A stretch of DNA of 15,365 bases from Paracoccaceae bacterium (GCA_003561595.1 PWWF01000173.1:1-15365), one strand, 5' to 3'; counted from the first letter of the stretch, positions 1 to 9,002 are shown. Notes: generated by a model from the letters alone, not told the origin. A program made the numbers and translations.

Positions 1-687
<687 letters not shown>

Positions 688-1557
688 CTAGAGCGCTTCC
701 GCGCCCGAAATGATCTCGATCAGTTCCTTGGTGATCGCGGCCTGACGCGAGCGGTTGTATTCGATGGTCAGCCGGTCGATCATGTCGCCTGCATTGCGCG
801 TCGCATTGTCCATCGCCGACATCCGCGCGCCCTGTTCCGAGGCGGCGTTTTCCAGAAGTGCGGCAAAGATCTGCGTGGTCACCGCGCGCGGCAGCAAGTC
901 TTCCAGAATCGCCTCTTCCGAGGGCTCGTATTCGTAAAGCTGGCTGGCCTCGGCCTCTTCGGGCACTTCGGCGGGGATGATCTGGCGCGGGGTGGGCACC
1001 TGGCTGATCACCGACTCGAAGCGGTTGTAGAAGATGGTCGCGACATCGAATTCACCGGCCTCGAACATCTCGAATACCTGTTTCGCGATGTCGGCGGCAT
1101 TCTCGTAGCCCACGCGCTTCACATCGCTCAGGTCCACATGCGCGACCAGATGATCGCCCAGATCGCGGCGCAACTGTTCGCGGCCCTTCTTGCCGACAGT
1201 CAGGATCTTGACGGTCTTGCCCTCGCCCAGCAGCTTCTGCGCCTGATACCGCGCGATCTTGACGATGGACGAGTTGAAGCCACCGCATAGCCCGCGCTCT
1301 GCCGTCATCACGATCAGCAGATGCGTCTGATCGTTGCCCGTGCCCGACAGGATGCGCGGCGCAGTGGGCGAATCCTTGACCGAGGCTGCCAGACCATTGA
1401 CCACATCTGCCAGCTTCTCGGCATAGGGGCGCGCGGCCTCGGCTGCGTCCTGGGCGCGGCGGAGTTTGGCCGCCGCGACCATCTGCATGGCCTTGGTGAT
1501 CTTGCGTGTCGATTTGACACTGCCGATCCGGTTCTTGAGGTCCTTGAGGTTTGGCAT
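688..1557 (-). CDS. atpG: F1 ATP synthase gamma subunit
   Basis: This is the central rotor stalk of F1, which couples Fo rotation to catalysis in the alpha3beta3 ring. It has 289 residues, normal for alphaproteobacterial AtpG. Both coiled-coil helices are visible: the N-terminal one ([20 protein letters not shown] then [14 protein letters not shown]) and the conserved C-terminal one (about residues 245-289, with [22 protein letters not shown]). The middle Rossmann-like part includes [12 protein letters not shown]. The ATG at 1555-1557 has AGAGGA upstream and lies 21 bp after the atpA stop, the same spacing as atpG to atpD. It belongs to one operon with atpH, atpA and atpD. A minor oddity is the acidic insertion around residues 193-218 (EVPEEAEAS...[10 protein letters not shown]); I believe similar stretches occur in alphaproteobacterial gamma subunits. 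Confidence 0.98.
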   Translation of the reverse strand: MPNLKDLKNRIGSVKSTRKITKAMQMVAAAKLRRAQDAAEAARPYAEKLADVVNGLAASVKDSPTAPRILSGTGNDQTHLLIVMTAERGLCGGFNSSIVKIARYQAQKLLGEGKTVKILTVGKKGREQLRRDLGDHLVAHVDLSDVKRVGYENAADIAKQVFEMFEAGEFDVATIFYNRFESVISQVPTPRQIIPAEVPEEAEASQLYEYEPSEEAILEDLLPRAVTTQIFAALLENAASEQGARMSAMDNATRNAGDMIDRLTIEYNRSRQAAITKELIEIISGAEAL

Positions 1558-1578
1558 ACGCTTATCCTCTCACCGCCC

Positions 1579-3117
1579 TCAGGCGAAGTCTTTCGCGAAT
1601 TCGTCCAATGCGGCGCGGATTTTCTCGTCCAGCTCGCCCTTCACCTTGCGGTCATTATTGGTGATGTCATCCAGCAGCGCCGAGTGACGCCCGCGCAGAT
1701 GCTCCAGCAGGCCCTTTTCGAACCGGCCCACATCCTTGACGGCGATCTTGTCCAGATAGCCCTGCGTGCCCGCAAAGATGATGCAGACAATCTCGGCGTT
1801 GGTCAGGGGCGAATATTGCGCCTGCTTCATCAGTTCGGTCAGACGCGCGCCACGGTTCAGAAGCTTCTGGGTCGAGGCATCGAGATCCGAGCCGAACTGC
1901 GCAAAGGCCGCCATTTCGCGGTATTGAGCCAGTTCCAGCTTCACCGGGCCAGCAACCGATTTCATCGCGTCGGTCTGGGCCGAAGAGCCCACGCGCGACA
2001 CCGAAAGGCCGGTGTTCACGGCCGGGCGGATACCCTGATAGAAGAGTTCCGTTTCAAGAAAGATCTGCCCGTCGGTGATCGAGATCACGTTGGTCGGAAT
2101 AAAGGCCGACACGTCGCCGCCCTGCGTCTCGATGATCGGCAGCGCGGTCAGCGAGCCCGAGCCGAAATCCTCGTTCAGTTTCGAGGACCGCTCCAGCAGG
2201 CGCGAGTGCAGGTAGAACACGTCACCCGGATAGGCTTCGCGGCCCGGCGGGCGGCGCAGCAAGAGCGACATCTGGCGATAAGCGACGGCCTGTTTGGACA
2301 GGTCATCATAGATGATCAGCGCGTGGCGGCCATTGTCGCGGAAATGCTCGGCCATGGCGGTCGCGGCATAGGGGGCCAGGAACTGCATGGGGGCCGGGTC
2401 CGACGCGGTTGCGGCCACGACGATCGAATATTCGATGGCGCCGGTTTCTTCCAGCTTCTTCACCAGCTGTGCAACGGTCGAGCGCTTCTGCCCGATGGCG
2501 ACATAGACGCAATAGAGCTTCTTGCTCTCGTCGTCGCCTGCGGCCTCATTGTAGCTTTTCTGGTTCAGGATCGTGTCGAGCGCGACAGCGGTCTTGCCGG
2601 TCTGACGGTCGCCAATGATCAGCTCGCGCTGACCACGGCCAATCGGGATCATGGCGTCGACCGATTTCAGGCCCGTGGCCATCGGCTCATGCACCGATTT
2701 CCGCGGGATGATGCCCGGCGCCTTGACGTCGGCGATGGCGCGGCCCGATGCCTTGATCTCGCCCTTGCCGTCGATGGGGTTGCCCAGCGCGTCAACCACG
2801 CGGCCCAGAAGCGCATCGCCCACCGGCACGTCCACGATGGATTTGGTGCGCTTGACCGTGTCGCCTTCCTTGATGCCCCGGTCATCGCCAAAGATCACGA
2901 CACCGACATTGTCGGATTCGAGGTTGAGCGCCATGCCGCGCACGCCGCCCGGAAACTCGACCATCTCGCCGGCCTGCACATTGTCCAGACCATGGACGCG
3001 GGAAATCCCGTCGCCGACCGAGAGCACGCGGCCCACTTCGCTGACTTCGACATCCTGTCCGAAGTTCTTGATCTGCTCTTTGAGGATCGCAGAAATCTCA
3101 GCAGCTTGGATACCCAT
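1579..3117 (-). CDS. atpA: F1 ATP synthase alpha subunit
   Basis: This is the non-catalytic, nucleotide-binding subunit of F1. It alternates with beta in the head and supplies an arginine to the catalytic sites. It has 512 residues, the family's usual length. Visible landmarks are the N-terminal membrane-proximal helix ([16 protein letters not shown]), the barrel around residues 25-95, the P-loop GDRQTGKT at 169-176, the [14 protein letters not shown] segment, and the [14 protein letters not shown] stretch holding the arginine finger. The ATG at 3115-3117 directly abuts the TAA of atpH (TAAATG, no spacer). Its ribosome-binding site (GAAAGAGGT, about 3125-3133) lies inside the last codons of atpH, so translational coupling is likely. 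Confidence 0.99.
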   Translation of the reverse strand: MGIQAAEISAILKEQIKNFGQDVEVSEVGRVLSVGDGISRVHGLDNVQAGEMVEFPGGVRGMALNLESDNVGVVIFGDDRGIKEGDTVKRTKSIVDVPVGDALLGRVVDALGNPIDGKGEIKASGRAIADVKAPGIIPRKSVHEPMATGLKSVDAMIPIGRGQRELIIGDRQTGKTAVALDTILNQKSYNEAAGDDESKKLYCVYVAIGQKRSTVAQLVKKLEETGAIEYSIVVAATASDPAPMQFLAPYAATAMAEHFRDNGRHALIIYDDLSKQAVAYRQMSLLLRRPPGREAYPGDVFYLHSRLLERSSKLNEDFGSGSLTALPIIETQGGDVSAFIPTNVISITDGQIFLETELFYQGIRPAVNTGLSVSRVGSSAQTDAMKSVAGPVKLELAQYREMAAFAQFGSDLDASTQKLLNRGARLTELMKQAQYSPLTNAEIVCIIFAGTQGYLDKIAVKDVGRFEKGLLEHLRGRHSALLDDITNNDRKVKGELDEKIRAALDEFAKDFA

Positions 3118-3678
3118 TTATCCGACCTCTTTCATGCTGTTCTTGAGGGCCGCGAGCTGCGCACGGATCGAACTGTCGATCATGTGCGAGCCCACCTTGA
3201 TGACAAGACCGCCGATGAGGGTTTCATCAACGGTCGTCTTGAGATTGATCTTCTTGCCGACACGTGCCTTCAGCACATCGGTGATCTCGGTTTCCTGCGC
3301 TTTGGTCAGCGGCTGGGCAGAGGTCACTTCGGCCTCGACCTCGCCCTTTTCCTTCGCGATCAGGCTGCGCAGCGCGCGCAGGACCTGCGGCAGGGCAAAG
3401 AGGCGCCGCTTCTGCGCCATCAGGCCAAGCGCGCCCTTGACGGTCTGGGACAGACCCATCTTGGCGCCAACAGCGGTAATCGCGGCGCTGACCTGATCGC
3501 GGGTATAGACAGGCGATGTGATCAGGTTGCGCAGATCGGCACTGTCGGCAAGCGCCCCGTCAAGCGCCGCGATATCGGCTTCAAGCGGCTTGAGCGAATT
3601 GGTTTCCTTGGCCAGTTCAAAAATGGCCGTGGCATAGCGCATTGCAATGCCCGAAGAGATCGAAGCTGGTTCGGACAC
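3118..3678 (-). CDS. atpH: F1 ATP synthase delta subunit (GTG start)
   Basis: This is the delta subunit (OSCP equivalent), the peripheral-stalk protein that ties the top of F1 to subunit b. The reading frame is open up to an ATG at 3870, but the native start is most likely the GTG at 3676-3678. From there the protein begins (V/M)SEPASISSGIAMRYATAIFE, the usual alphaproteobacterial opening, and is 186 residues, the normal family length. A strong ribosome-binding site (GGAAGGG, 3684-3690) sits 5 nt upstream. The C-terminal signature GGLVIKVGSHMIDSSIRAQL is intact. It is the first gene of atpHAGD and abuts atpA. The family is certain; the start is very likely. Confidence 0.97.
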   Translation of the reverse strand: MSEPASISSGIAMRYATAIFELAKETNSLKPLEADIAALDGALADSADLRNLITSPVYTRDQVSAAITAVGAKMGLSQTVKGALGLMAQKRRLFALPQVLRALRSLIAKEKGEVEAEVTSAQPLTKAQETEITDVLKARVGKKINLKTTVDETLIGGLVIKVGSHMIDSSIRAQLAALKNSMKEVG

Positions 3679-3942
3679 GTCCACCCTTCCATCTGAGTTG
3701 CACAGGACCACGCGCCAGCCTTGTGCCATGAATGCGTCTGACGGCGCGGCATGGGAAATCGGCGCGGGTTTAGCAGAGGGTTCATGATGCTGCAACCGCC
3801 AAGGACGCAGGCAGATGAGAAAGCTGCCGGTTTTCGTGCTGCACTGCAGCAATCGCGGCAGAAGGGACACTATCGCGTGCCTTCAGGTGCGTTGCGCGGG
3901 TTGCTCAGCAGCCCTGAGGTGCAACCGATTCTCTGCGCGTAT
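3679..3942 (-). promoter_or_regulatory. Intergenic region with the likely atp operon promoter
   Basis: These 264 bp lie between the methyltransferase stop and the atpH start and must hold the atp leader, and probably its promoter. The best sigma-70-like candidate on the minus strand is TTGCAG (3790-3795), a 17-nt spacer, then TAAACC (3767-3772); this would give a leader of about 80 nt. The match is only moderate. Also present are a 15-bp palindrome with a single central base at 3837-3851 (tgctgca-c-tgcagca), and an imperfect inverted repeat just after the methyltransferase stop (3900-3925, arms CTCAG/CTGAG flanked by GTTG/CAAC). The latter has no T-run and is at best a weak terminator. I see no gene here. 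Confidence 0.35.
3684..3690 (-). promoter_or_regulatory. Ribosome-binding site deciding the atpH GTG start
   Basis: On the minus strand this reads GGAAGGG, 5 nt before the GTG at 3678. It decides the start: the in-frame ATGs further upstream (at 3729 and 3870) would add 17 and 64 residues that do not look like AtpH. Confidence 0.7.
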
Positions 3943-4725
3943 TTACCCGTCCTGGCGTCTGTCACGCCGCTGTGCGCGCCAGGCGGGGCGGACGGTCGGG
4001 CTGGGCACCGGGTTGAGGATGCGCAGCGGCTTGCCCTCACGCTCGGCCAGCCCGGACGGGCGCGGCGTGTCGGGAATGCGCGTCGCCTCGACAAGCAGCA
4101 CACCCCCCGCATGGCGGCGCGACAGGCGCTGGCCCATCCCTTCCAGCATCATGGCCCATCGCAGCCAGCTCTTGCGGTCGCGCGGCGGAAAGAACAGCGC
4201 CGCCGAATGGTTGTCCACCTGAAAGCCATGTTCGCTGCACAGGGTTTGCGCCTGACCCAGCGAATAGGGGCGGCCCAGCGAAAACGGCGTTCCATCCCTG
4301 CGCGCCCACAGGCCGGACCGGTTCGGCAGCACCAGCACCGCCTTGCCCCCGATCTTCAGCACGCGCGCGGCCTCTTCCATCAGGGCGGCGGGGCGTTCCG
4401 ATGTCTCGACCCCGTGCAGCATGACCAGCCGGTCCACGCTGTCAGTCGCCAGCGGCCAGTTGGTTTCATCCACCAGAACGGAGTGATTGGCCATCTCGGC
4501 GGGCCAGTGCATCACCCCCTGCGGCCCCGGCATCAGCGTGATCACGCGTGCGGCCTCGCTCAGGCAGGGGCGCAGAAGGGGCGCTGCAAAGCCAAAGCCC
4601 GCCACCGACAGGCCCTTGACCGACGGCCAGCAGGTCATCAGCCGGTCACGCATTGCTTTCTGCGCCGCGCGGCCCAGCGTGGTCGTGTAGTAGAAATCGC
4701 GCAATTCGCAGACGTCGTTGTACAT
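3943..4725 (-). CDS. Class I SAM-dependent methyltransferase-like protein
   Basis: This is a 260-residue soluble protein that looks like a Methyltransf_11-type Rossmann enzyme; its substrate is unknown. The glycine-containing motif I is VAGFGFAAPLLRPC (residues 42-54), weaker than the usual E/DxGxGxG. The post-motif region is TNWPLATDSVDRLVMLHGVE (88-107). The RVLKIGGKAVLVLPNRSGLW segment (121-140) is the typical strand 5 region of the fold. The C-terminal 15 residues are very basic (RPAWRAQRRDRRQDG). The ATG at 4723-4725 has AGGGA upstream. It is divergent from gloB across 116 bp, and I recall a methyltransferase next to gloB in other alphaproteobacteria. It lies 264 bp upstream of atpH and is probably transcribed separately. 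The fold is fairly sure; the function is not known. Confidence 0.82.
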   Translation of the reverse strand: MYNDVCELRDFYYTTTLGRAAQKAMRDRLMTCWPSVKGLSVAGFGFAAPLLRPCLSEAARVITLMPGPQGVMHWPAEMANHSVLVDETNWPLATDSVDRLVMLHGVETSERPAALMEEAARVLKIGGKAVLVLPNRSGLWARRDGTPFSLGRPYSLGQAQTLCSEHGFQVDNHSAALFFPPRDRKSWLRWAMMLEGMGQRLSRRHAGGVLLVEATRIPDTPRPSGLAEREGKPLRILNPVPSPTVRPAWRAQRRDRRQDG

Positions 4726-4777
4726 CGTGTCCCTGCCTGGCGTCCTGCCTGTGCCTGCGGGCCACCCCGCCCGTGCC

Positions 4778-4828
4778 CATTGCGTTACGGTCCGTCATGG
4801 CCCAGAGTGATGAAAATGTAACGCAATG
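4778..4828. promoter_or_regulatory. Perfect 11-bp inverted repeat in the methyltransferase/gloB divergent spacer
   Basis: The left arm cattgcgttac (4778-4788) and the right arm gtaacgcaatg (4818-4828) are exact reverse complements separated by 29 bp, so the arm centres are 40 bp apart, about four helical turns. The spacer between the two genes is 4726-4841. The right arm ends one base before the gloB ribosome-binding site AAGGA (4830-4834). Two readings fit: paired operator half-sites for a dimeric or looping regulator acting on both divergent genes, or an RNA stem in the gloB leader next to its ribosome-binding site. I found no convincing -10/-35 pair for either direction. Confidence 0.5.
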
Positions 4829-4841
4829 CAAGGAAAACGCC

Positions 4842-5609
4842 ATGCCCCTCGAGATGCGGGTCATCCCATGTCTGCGCGACAATTACGCCTATCTGCTGCG
4901 CGACCCCGAAAGCGGGCGTGTTGCTGTGGTCGATGTGCCCGAGGCCGAGCCCGTGCGCCGCGCGCTGGATGCCGAGGGCTGGGTGCTGACCGATATCCTG
5001 ATCACGCATCACCATGACGACCATATCGCCGGCGTGACCGACCTGCGCGCGCAAACCGGCGCGCAGGTCTGGGGGGCGGCGCAGGATGCCGCGCGGCTGC
5101 CGCTGCTGGATCATGCGCTCTCGCCGGGCGATTCGGTCAGCTTGGGCACGCAGGCGGGCGAGGTGATCGATGTGCCGGGCCACACGGTCGGCCATATCGC
5201 GTTTCACTTTCCCGACAGCCAGCTTGCCTTTACCGCTGACAGCCTGATGGCGCTGGGCTGCGGGCGGTTGTTCGAGGGCACGCCAGAGCAGATGTGGGCC
5301 AGCCTGCAGACCCTGATGCGCCTGCCTGACGAGACGCGTATCTGCTCCGGCCATGATTACAGCAAATCGAACGGGGCCTTTGCCACCCATGTCGATCCCG
5401 ACAATTCCGCGCTGCAGGCGCGCCTTGCGCAACTGGACAAGGATCGCGGCACCGGCGCGCCCATGGCGGTCGCAACGCTGGCGCAGGAGAAGGCGACCAA
5501 CCCTTTTCTTCGCGCCGGTCAAGACTATCTAAAGGACCATCATGGTATGAAAGGGGCGACCGATCTGGCCATGTTCACGCATCTGCGCAGCCTCAAGGAC
5601 ACGTTCTGA
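4842..5609 (+). CDS. gloB: Hydroxyacylglutathione hydrolase (glyoxalase II)
   Basis: This enzyme hydrolyses S-lactoylglutathione to D-lactate and glutathione, the second step of methylglyoxal detoxification in the cytosol. It has 255 residues, the family's usual length. The metallo-beta-lactamase metal motif THHHDDH is at 55-61 (H56, H58, D60, H61). Further metal ligands are H114 (VPGHTVGH), D133 (TADSLMALGCGR) and H171 (CSGHDY). The C-terminal glyoxalase II domain has the NPFLR substrate-site stretch at 220-224. The start at 4842 (MPLEMRVIPCLRDNYAYLL) matches the family opening and has AAGGA 7 nt upstream. An in-frame ATG at 4797 would add 15 unrelated residues. gloA is not in the window. 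The call is secure. Confidence 0.96.
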   Translation: MPLEMRVIPCLRDNYAYLLRDPESGRVAVVDVPEAEPVRRALDAEGWVLTDILITHHHDDHIAGVTDLRAQTGAQVWGAAQDAARLPLLDHALSPGDSVSLGTQAGEVIDVPGHTVGHIAFHFPDSQLAFTADSLMALGCGRLFEGTPEQMWASLQTLMRLPDETRICSGHDYSKSNGAFATHVDPDNSALQARLAQLDKDRGTGAPMAVATLAQEKATNPFLRAGQDYLKDHHGMKGATDLAMFTHLRSLKDTF

Positions 5610-5780
5610 CAGGTCATCGGATGGGCAGACTTCGACTTTCCTTGCCAGAACCCCGGCATTCCGGCAGAGTTGAAGAAAAATATCTTGAAGAGCGGTGAAT
5701 AAAACCGAAGTTTAAGATCATGAGGCGACACTGACCTTCGGCCACTGGCCCACGGGTCACCAATCACAGGAGCGTCCGAC
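5610..5780 (+). promoter_or_regulatory. gloB-clpA intergenic region, probable clpA leader
   Basis: This 171-bp spacer is noticeably A/T-richer than its surroundings between about 5670 and 5720. It contains a direct repeat TTGAAGA (5670-5676 and 5685-5691, period 15 bp). It also contains an imperfect inverted repeat (5643-5650 with 5659-5666; 7 of 8 pairs) that lacks a T-run and so is a poor terminator. CTTGAA at 5684-5689 resembles the -35 of alphaproteobacterial heat-shock (RpoH) promoters, but I cannot find a good -10 at the right distance. The clpA ribosome-binding site AGGAG is at 5768-5772. Confidence 0.35.
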
Positions 5781-8099
5781 GTGCCAAGTTTCTCTTCAAC
5801 CCTGGAGCAATCCATTCACGGTGCCCTGGCGCTTGCCAACGCCCGTCGGCACGAATTCGCAACACTCGAGCATTTGCTGCTATCGTTGCTGGACGAACCC
5901 GACGCAAGCCGCGTGATGCTGGCCTGCAATGTCGATCTGGATGCCCTGCGCAAGACCTTGCAGGATTTCGTCGATGACGAACTGGCATCGCTGACCACCG
6001 ATATCGAAGGGTCAGAGGCCGTGCCGACCGCCGCCTTTCAGCGCGTGATCCAGCGCGCGGCGATCCATGTCCAGAGTTCCGGCCGCAATGAGGTGACCGG
6101 CGCCAATGTGCTGGTCGCCATCTTTGCCGAGCGCGAATCGAATGCGGCCTATTTCCTGCAGGAACAGGACATGACGCGCTATGATGCAGTGAATTTCATC
6201 GCGCATGGGGTGGCCAAGAATTCGCAATATTCCGAAAGTCGGCCAGTTTCCGGCGCGGAAGAGGAAGAGGCCGAAGCGCCCAGATCAGAGGAAAAGGCCA
6301 AGGAAACCGCGCTGGGCAAATATTGCGTCGATCTGAACGCCAAGGCCCGCAAGGGCGAGGTCGATCCCCTGATCGGGCGCGCCTCGGAAGTGGAGCGTTG
6401 CATTCAGGTCCTGTGCCGCCGCCGCAAGAACAACCCGCTTCTGGTGGGCGATCCCGGCGTGGGCAAGACTGCCATCGCCGAGGGGTTGGCCAAGAAGATC
6501 GTCGAAGGGGATACCCCCGAGATCCTGTCGCAATCCACGATCTATTCGCTGGATATGGGCGCGCTTCTGGCCGGGACGCGCTACCGCGGTGATTTCGAGG
6601 AACGCCTGAAATCCGTCGTGCAAGAGCTTGAGGACCACCCCGATTCCGTGCTGTTCATCGATGAAATCCATACGGTTATCGGTGCGGGTGCCACATCCGG
6701 CGGGGCGATGGATGCCTCCAATCTGCTGAAACCCGCGCTTCAGGGCGGCAAGCTGCGCTGCATGGGCTCGACCACCTTCAAGGAATTCCGCCAGCACTTC
6801 GAGAAGGATCGCGCGCTGTCGCGGCGGTTCCAGAAAATCGATGTGGTGGAACCCACGGTCGAGGATACCGTCAAGATCCTGACCGGGCTGAAGCCGTATT
6901 TCGAGGAACACCACGAAATCCGCTACACCAATGATGCGGTCAAGGCGGCGGTCGAACTGTCGGCGCGCTATATCAATGACCGCAAACTGCCCGACAAGGC
7001 CATCGACGTGATTGATGAGGCCGGCGCCGCACAACATCTGCTGCCCGAATCGAAGCGGCGCAAGACCATCAGCCCGAAAGAGATCGAGGCCGTGGTCGCC
7101 AAGATCGCCCGCATCCCGCCGAAAAGCGTGTCCAAGGACGATTCGGAAATGCTGCGCGATCTGGAATCGACCCTCAAGCGGGTGGTGTTTGGCCAGAATT
7201 CCGCGATCGAGGCGCTGTCCTCGGCGATCAAGCTGGCACGCGCCGGCCTGCGCGAGCCTGAAAAGCCCATTGGCAACTACCTGTTCGCCGGGCCGACCGG
7301 TGTGGGCAAGACCGAGGTTGCCAAGCAACTGGCCGACACGATGGGGGTGGAGTTGCTGCGGTTCGACATGTCTGAATACATGGAGAAACATGCCGTCAGC
7401 CGCCTGATCGGCGCGCCTCCGGGCTATGTGGGCTTCGATCAGGGTGGCCTGCTGACCGATGGGGTGGACCAGCACCCGCATTGCGTGCTGCTGCTCGATG
7501 AGATCGAAAAGGCGCATCCGGATGTCTATAACATCCTGCTGCAGGTCATGGATCATGGCCAGCTGACCGATCACAATGGCCGCACGGTCAATTTCCGCAA
7601 TGTCATCCTGATCATGACCTCGAATGCGGGCGCGACAGAACAGGCCAAGGCGGCCATCGGCTTTGGCCGCGACCGGCGCGAGGGCGAGGATACCGCCGCG
7701 ATCGAACGGACCTTCACGCCCGAATTCCGCAACCGCCTGGATGCGGTCATCAGCTTCTCGCCACTGCCGAAATCGGTCATCTCGCGTGTGGTCGAAAAGT
7801 TCGTTTTGCAGCTTGAAGCGCAGCTCATGGATCGCAACGTGACCATAGAGCTGAGTCAAGAGGCCGCCGACTGGCTGGGCGAGCGCGGCTATGATGACAA
7901 GATGGGCGCGCGCCCTCTGGCCCGCGTCATTCAGGAAAACATCAAGAAACCGCTGGCCGAGGAATTGCTGTTCGGCAAGCTGTCCAAGGGCGGGGTCGTG
8001 CGCGTGCATGTGCGCGATGACGCGCTGGTTTTCGATATCGAAGGGCCCGACGCCAAGCGCATCTCGGGCAACAAGCCCCCGCTGCTGACCGCCGACTGA
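5781..8099 (+). CDS. clpA: ATP-dependent Clp protease ATP-binding subunit ClpA
   Basis: This is the AAA+ unfoldase that feeds proteins into the ClpP peptidase. It has 772 residues, close to E. coli ClpA. The ClpN repeat domain is at about 1-145 ([19 protein letters not shown]), followed by an acidic linker at 151-177. D1 has Walker A GDPGVGKT (223-230), Walker B LFIDEIH (291-297) and RRF at 348-350. D2 has Walker A GPTGVGKT (504-511) and Walker [11 protein letters not shown] (570-579). There is no ClpB-type middle coiled coil. The IGF tripeptide at 626-628 fits the ClpP-docking loop, so it should work with ClpP. The start is GTG at 5781 with AGGAG 8 nt upstream. No clpS is adjacent, although the N-domain that would bind it is present. 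A strong terminator follows. Confidence 0.98.
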   Translation: MPSFSSTLEQSIHGALALANARRHEFATLEHLLLSLLDEPDASRVMLACNVDLDALRKTLQDFVDDELASLTTDIEGSEAVPTAAFQRVIQRAAIHVQSSGRNEVTGANVLVAIFAERESNAAYFLQEQDMTRYDAVNFIAHGVAKNSQYSESRPVSGAEEEEAEAPRSEEKAKETALGKYCVDLNAKARKGEVDPLIGRASEVERCIQVLCRRRKNNPLLVGDPGVGKTAIAEGLAKKIVEGDTPEILSQSTIYSLDMGALLAGTRYRGDFEERLKSVVQELEDHPDSVLFIDEIHTVIGAGATSGGAMDASNLLKPALQGGKLRCMGSTTFKEFRQHFEKDRALSRRFQKIDVVEPTVEDTVKILTGLKPYFEEHHEIRYTNDAVKAAVELSARYINDRKLPDKAIDVIDEAGAAQHLLPESKRRKTISPKEIEAVVAKIARIPPKSVSKDDSEMLRDLESTLKRVVFGQNSAIEALSSAIKLARAGLREPEKPIGNYLFAGPTGVGKTEVAKQLADTMGVELLRFDMSEYMEKHAVSRLIGAPPGYVGFDQGGLLTDGVDQHPHCVLLLDEIEKAHPDVYNILLQVMDHGQLTDHNGRTVNFRNVILIMTSNAGATEQAKAAIGFGRDRREGEDTAAIERTFTPEFRNRLDAVISFSPLPKSVISRVVEKFVLQLEAQLMDRNVTIELSQEAADWLGERGYDDKMGARPLARVIQENIKKPLAEELLFGKLSKGGVVRVHVRDDALVFDIEGPDAKRISGNKPPLLTAD

Positions 8100-8127
8100 C
8101 CCGGCAGCACAGCAGTCCGACCTGTCA

Positions 8128-8169
8128 CGCGGCGCCCATGACCCCCGTCAGGGCGCCGCGTTTCGTTTT
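8128..8169 (+). terminator. Strong intrinsic terminator after clpA
   Basis: A perfect 10-bp G+C stem, CGCGGCGCCC (8128-8137) with GGGCGCCGCG (8151-8160), is followed by TTTCGTTTT (8161-8169). The loop itself holds a further TGAC/GTCA pairing (8139-8142 with 8147-8150), so the stem can extend past one bulged A. It lies 28 nt after the clpA stop and ends about 17 nt before the rhomboid start. Confidence 0.88.
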
Positions 8170-8186
8170 GCCAAGGGCATGAAGCC

Positions 8187-8963
8187 ATGCTGATCCCCAT
8201 TCGCGACCACAACCCCTCGACCCGGCGTCCCTATGTGACCTATGCGCTGCTGGCCGCGAATGTGATCATTTTCGCGCTCTATTCCCCCCTGTTTTCAGAT
8301 GATTACGCGCTGATGCGCTTTTTCCAGCAATGGGGGATGCTGCCGGCCCGGCTGAGTTATGGCGAAGGGCATGTCACGCTGCTGACGCATCAGTTCCTGC
8401 ATGGCGATCTGATCCATCTGGGCTCCAACATGCTGTTTCTGTGGATTTTCGGCAATAATGTCGAGGATGTCTGGGGTCATCGGAAATTCCTGGGCTTCTA
8501 TCTGTTATGCGGTCTGGCCGCCGCCGCGCTGCAATACGCGACAGAGCCTGCCTCCATGATCCCGATGGTGGGCGCGTCGGGCGCGATTGCGGGTGTGCTG
8601 GGTGGCTACTTGCTGCTCTATCCGCGGGCGCGGGTCGATATGTTCCTGTTCCTGATCGTGATTTTCCGCATCATCCCGATCCCGGCCTGGCTGGTGCTGG
8701 GGGGCTGGTTCGTGCTGCAGGTTCTGGGCGGGCTGAGCGTGCCTGCGGGCGAGGCGGGCGTGGCCTATTGGGCGCATGCGGGTGGGTTTGTGGCAGGCGT
8801 GCTGCTGTGCTGGCCTGTCTGGCAGCGGCTGGGCGGGCGGGCCTATTGGGCCATGCATGACGGCCACCCACCCAACCCCGAGGCGAAATATGAGTTCACC
8901 CGCTCGCGCGTGCCAAAAGTGCAGCGCAAGCGCCGCTTTCAACCCAGCCCCTGGCGACGCTGA
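8187..8963 (+). CDS. Rhomboid-family intramembrane serine protease
   Basis: This is a 258-residue polytopic inner-membrane protein that should cut substrate helices within the membrane. The catalytic dyad is visible: Ser131 in GASGAIAG (129-136) and His197 in WAHAGGF (195-201). Asn81 sits in the HLGSNMLFLWIFGN helix, the position of the conserved oxyanion-helper region. About six to seven hydrophobic segments can be seen (roughly 17-35, 72-90, 100-117, 127-146, 150-172, 170-188, 193-213). The N-terminus is short and the C-terminal tail is strongly basic (about 240-258), which suggests a cytoplasmic end. The start at 8187 has AAGGG 9 nt upstream. It follows the clpA terminator, so it probably has its own promoter, overlapping the terminator or the clpA 3' end. 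Its substrate is unknown. Confidence 0.93.
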   Translation: MLIPIRDHNPSTRRPYVTYALLAANVIIFALYSPLFSDDYALMRFFQQWGMLPARLSYGEGHVTLLTHQFLHGDLIHLGSNMLFLWIFGNNVEDVWGHRKFLGFYLLCGLAAAALQYATEPASMIPMVGASGAIAGVLGGYLLLYPRARVDMFLFLIVIFRIIPIPAWLVLGGWFVLQVLGGLSVPAGEAGVAYWAHAGGFVAGVLLCWPVWQRLGGRAYWAMHDGHPPNPEAKYEFTRSRVPKVQRKRRFQPSPWRR

Positions 8964-8973
8964 GGGGCTGGAC

Positions 8974-8992
8974 GCCCCGTGCCCTGCGGGGC
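8974..8992 (+). other. Hairpin just before the EamA transporter start
   Basis: GCCCCG (8974-8979) pairs with CGGGGC (8987-8992) around a 7-nt loop in the 39-bp gap between the rhomboid and the transporter. There is no T-run after it, so it is not a good terminator. It ends 10 nt before the ATG and occupies the place where a ribosome-binding site would normally lie. No purine-rich SD is visible there. Confidence 0.4.
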
Positions 8993-9002
8993 ATGACGGG
9001 TC

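Noticed and set aside
3639..3650. 12-bp palindrome gcattgcaatgc, sharing CATTGC with the gloB-spacer repeat
   Set aside because: It lies inside the atpH coding sequence and encodes ordinary conserved residues (Ile-Ala-Met); most likely chance.
1321..3696. A 791-codon plus-strand open frame opposite atpG/atpA/atpH
   Set aside because: It is the antisense of three certain genes; its composition (many Arg, His, Asp) is typical of a G+C-rich shadow frame and no domain is recognisable.
3810..3834. Terminator-like hairpin GGCAG/CTGCC followed by GGTTTT on the plus strand
   Set aside because: No plus-strand gene reads into it, the stem is only 5 bp and the T-run is short.
3679..3870. In-frame upstream extension of atpH by 64 codons
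   Set aside because: The extra residues do not resemble AtpH, and the GTG at 3678 has a strong SD and gives the standard 186-residue protein.
5643..5666. Possible gloB terminator (imperfect 8-bp inverted repeat)
   Set aside because: It is followed by GAGTTGAAG rather than a T-run in either direction, so it does not meet the intrinsic terminator pattern.
6285..8009. A 574-codon minus-strand open frame opposite clpA
   Set aside because: Antisense shadow of a certain gene, His/Arg/Gln-rich, with no recognisable motif and no ribosome-binding site supporting it.
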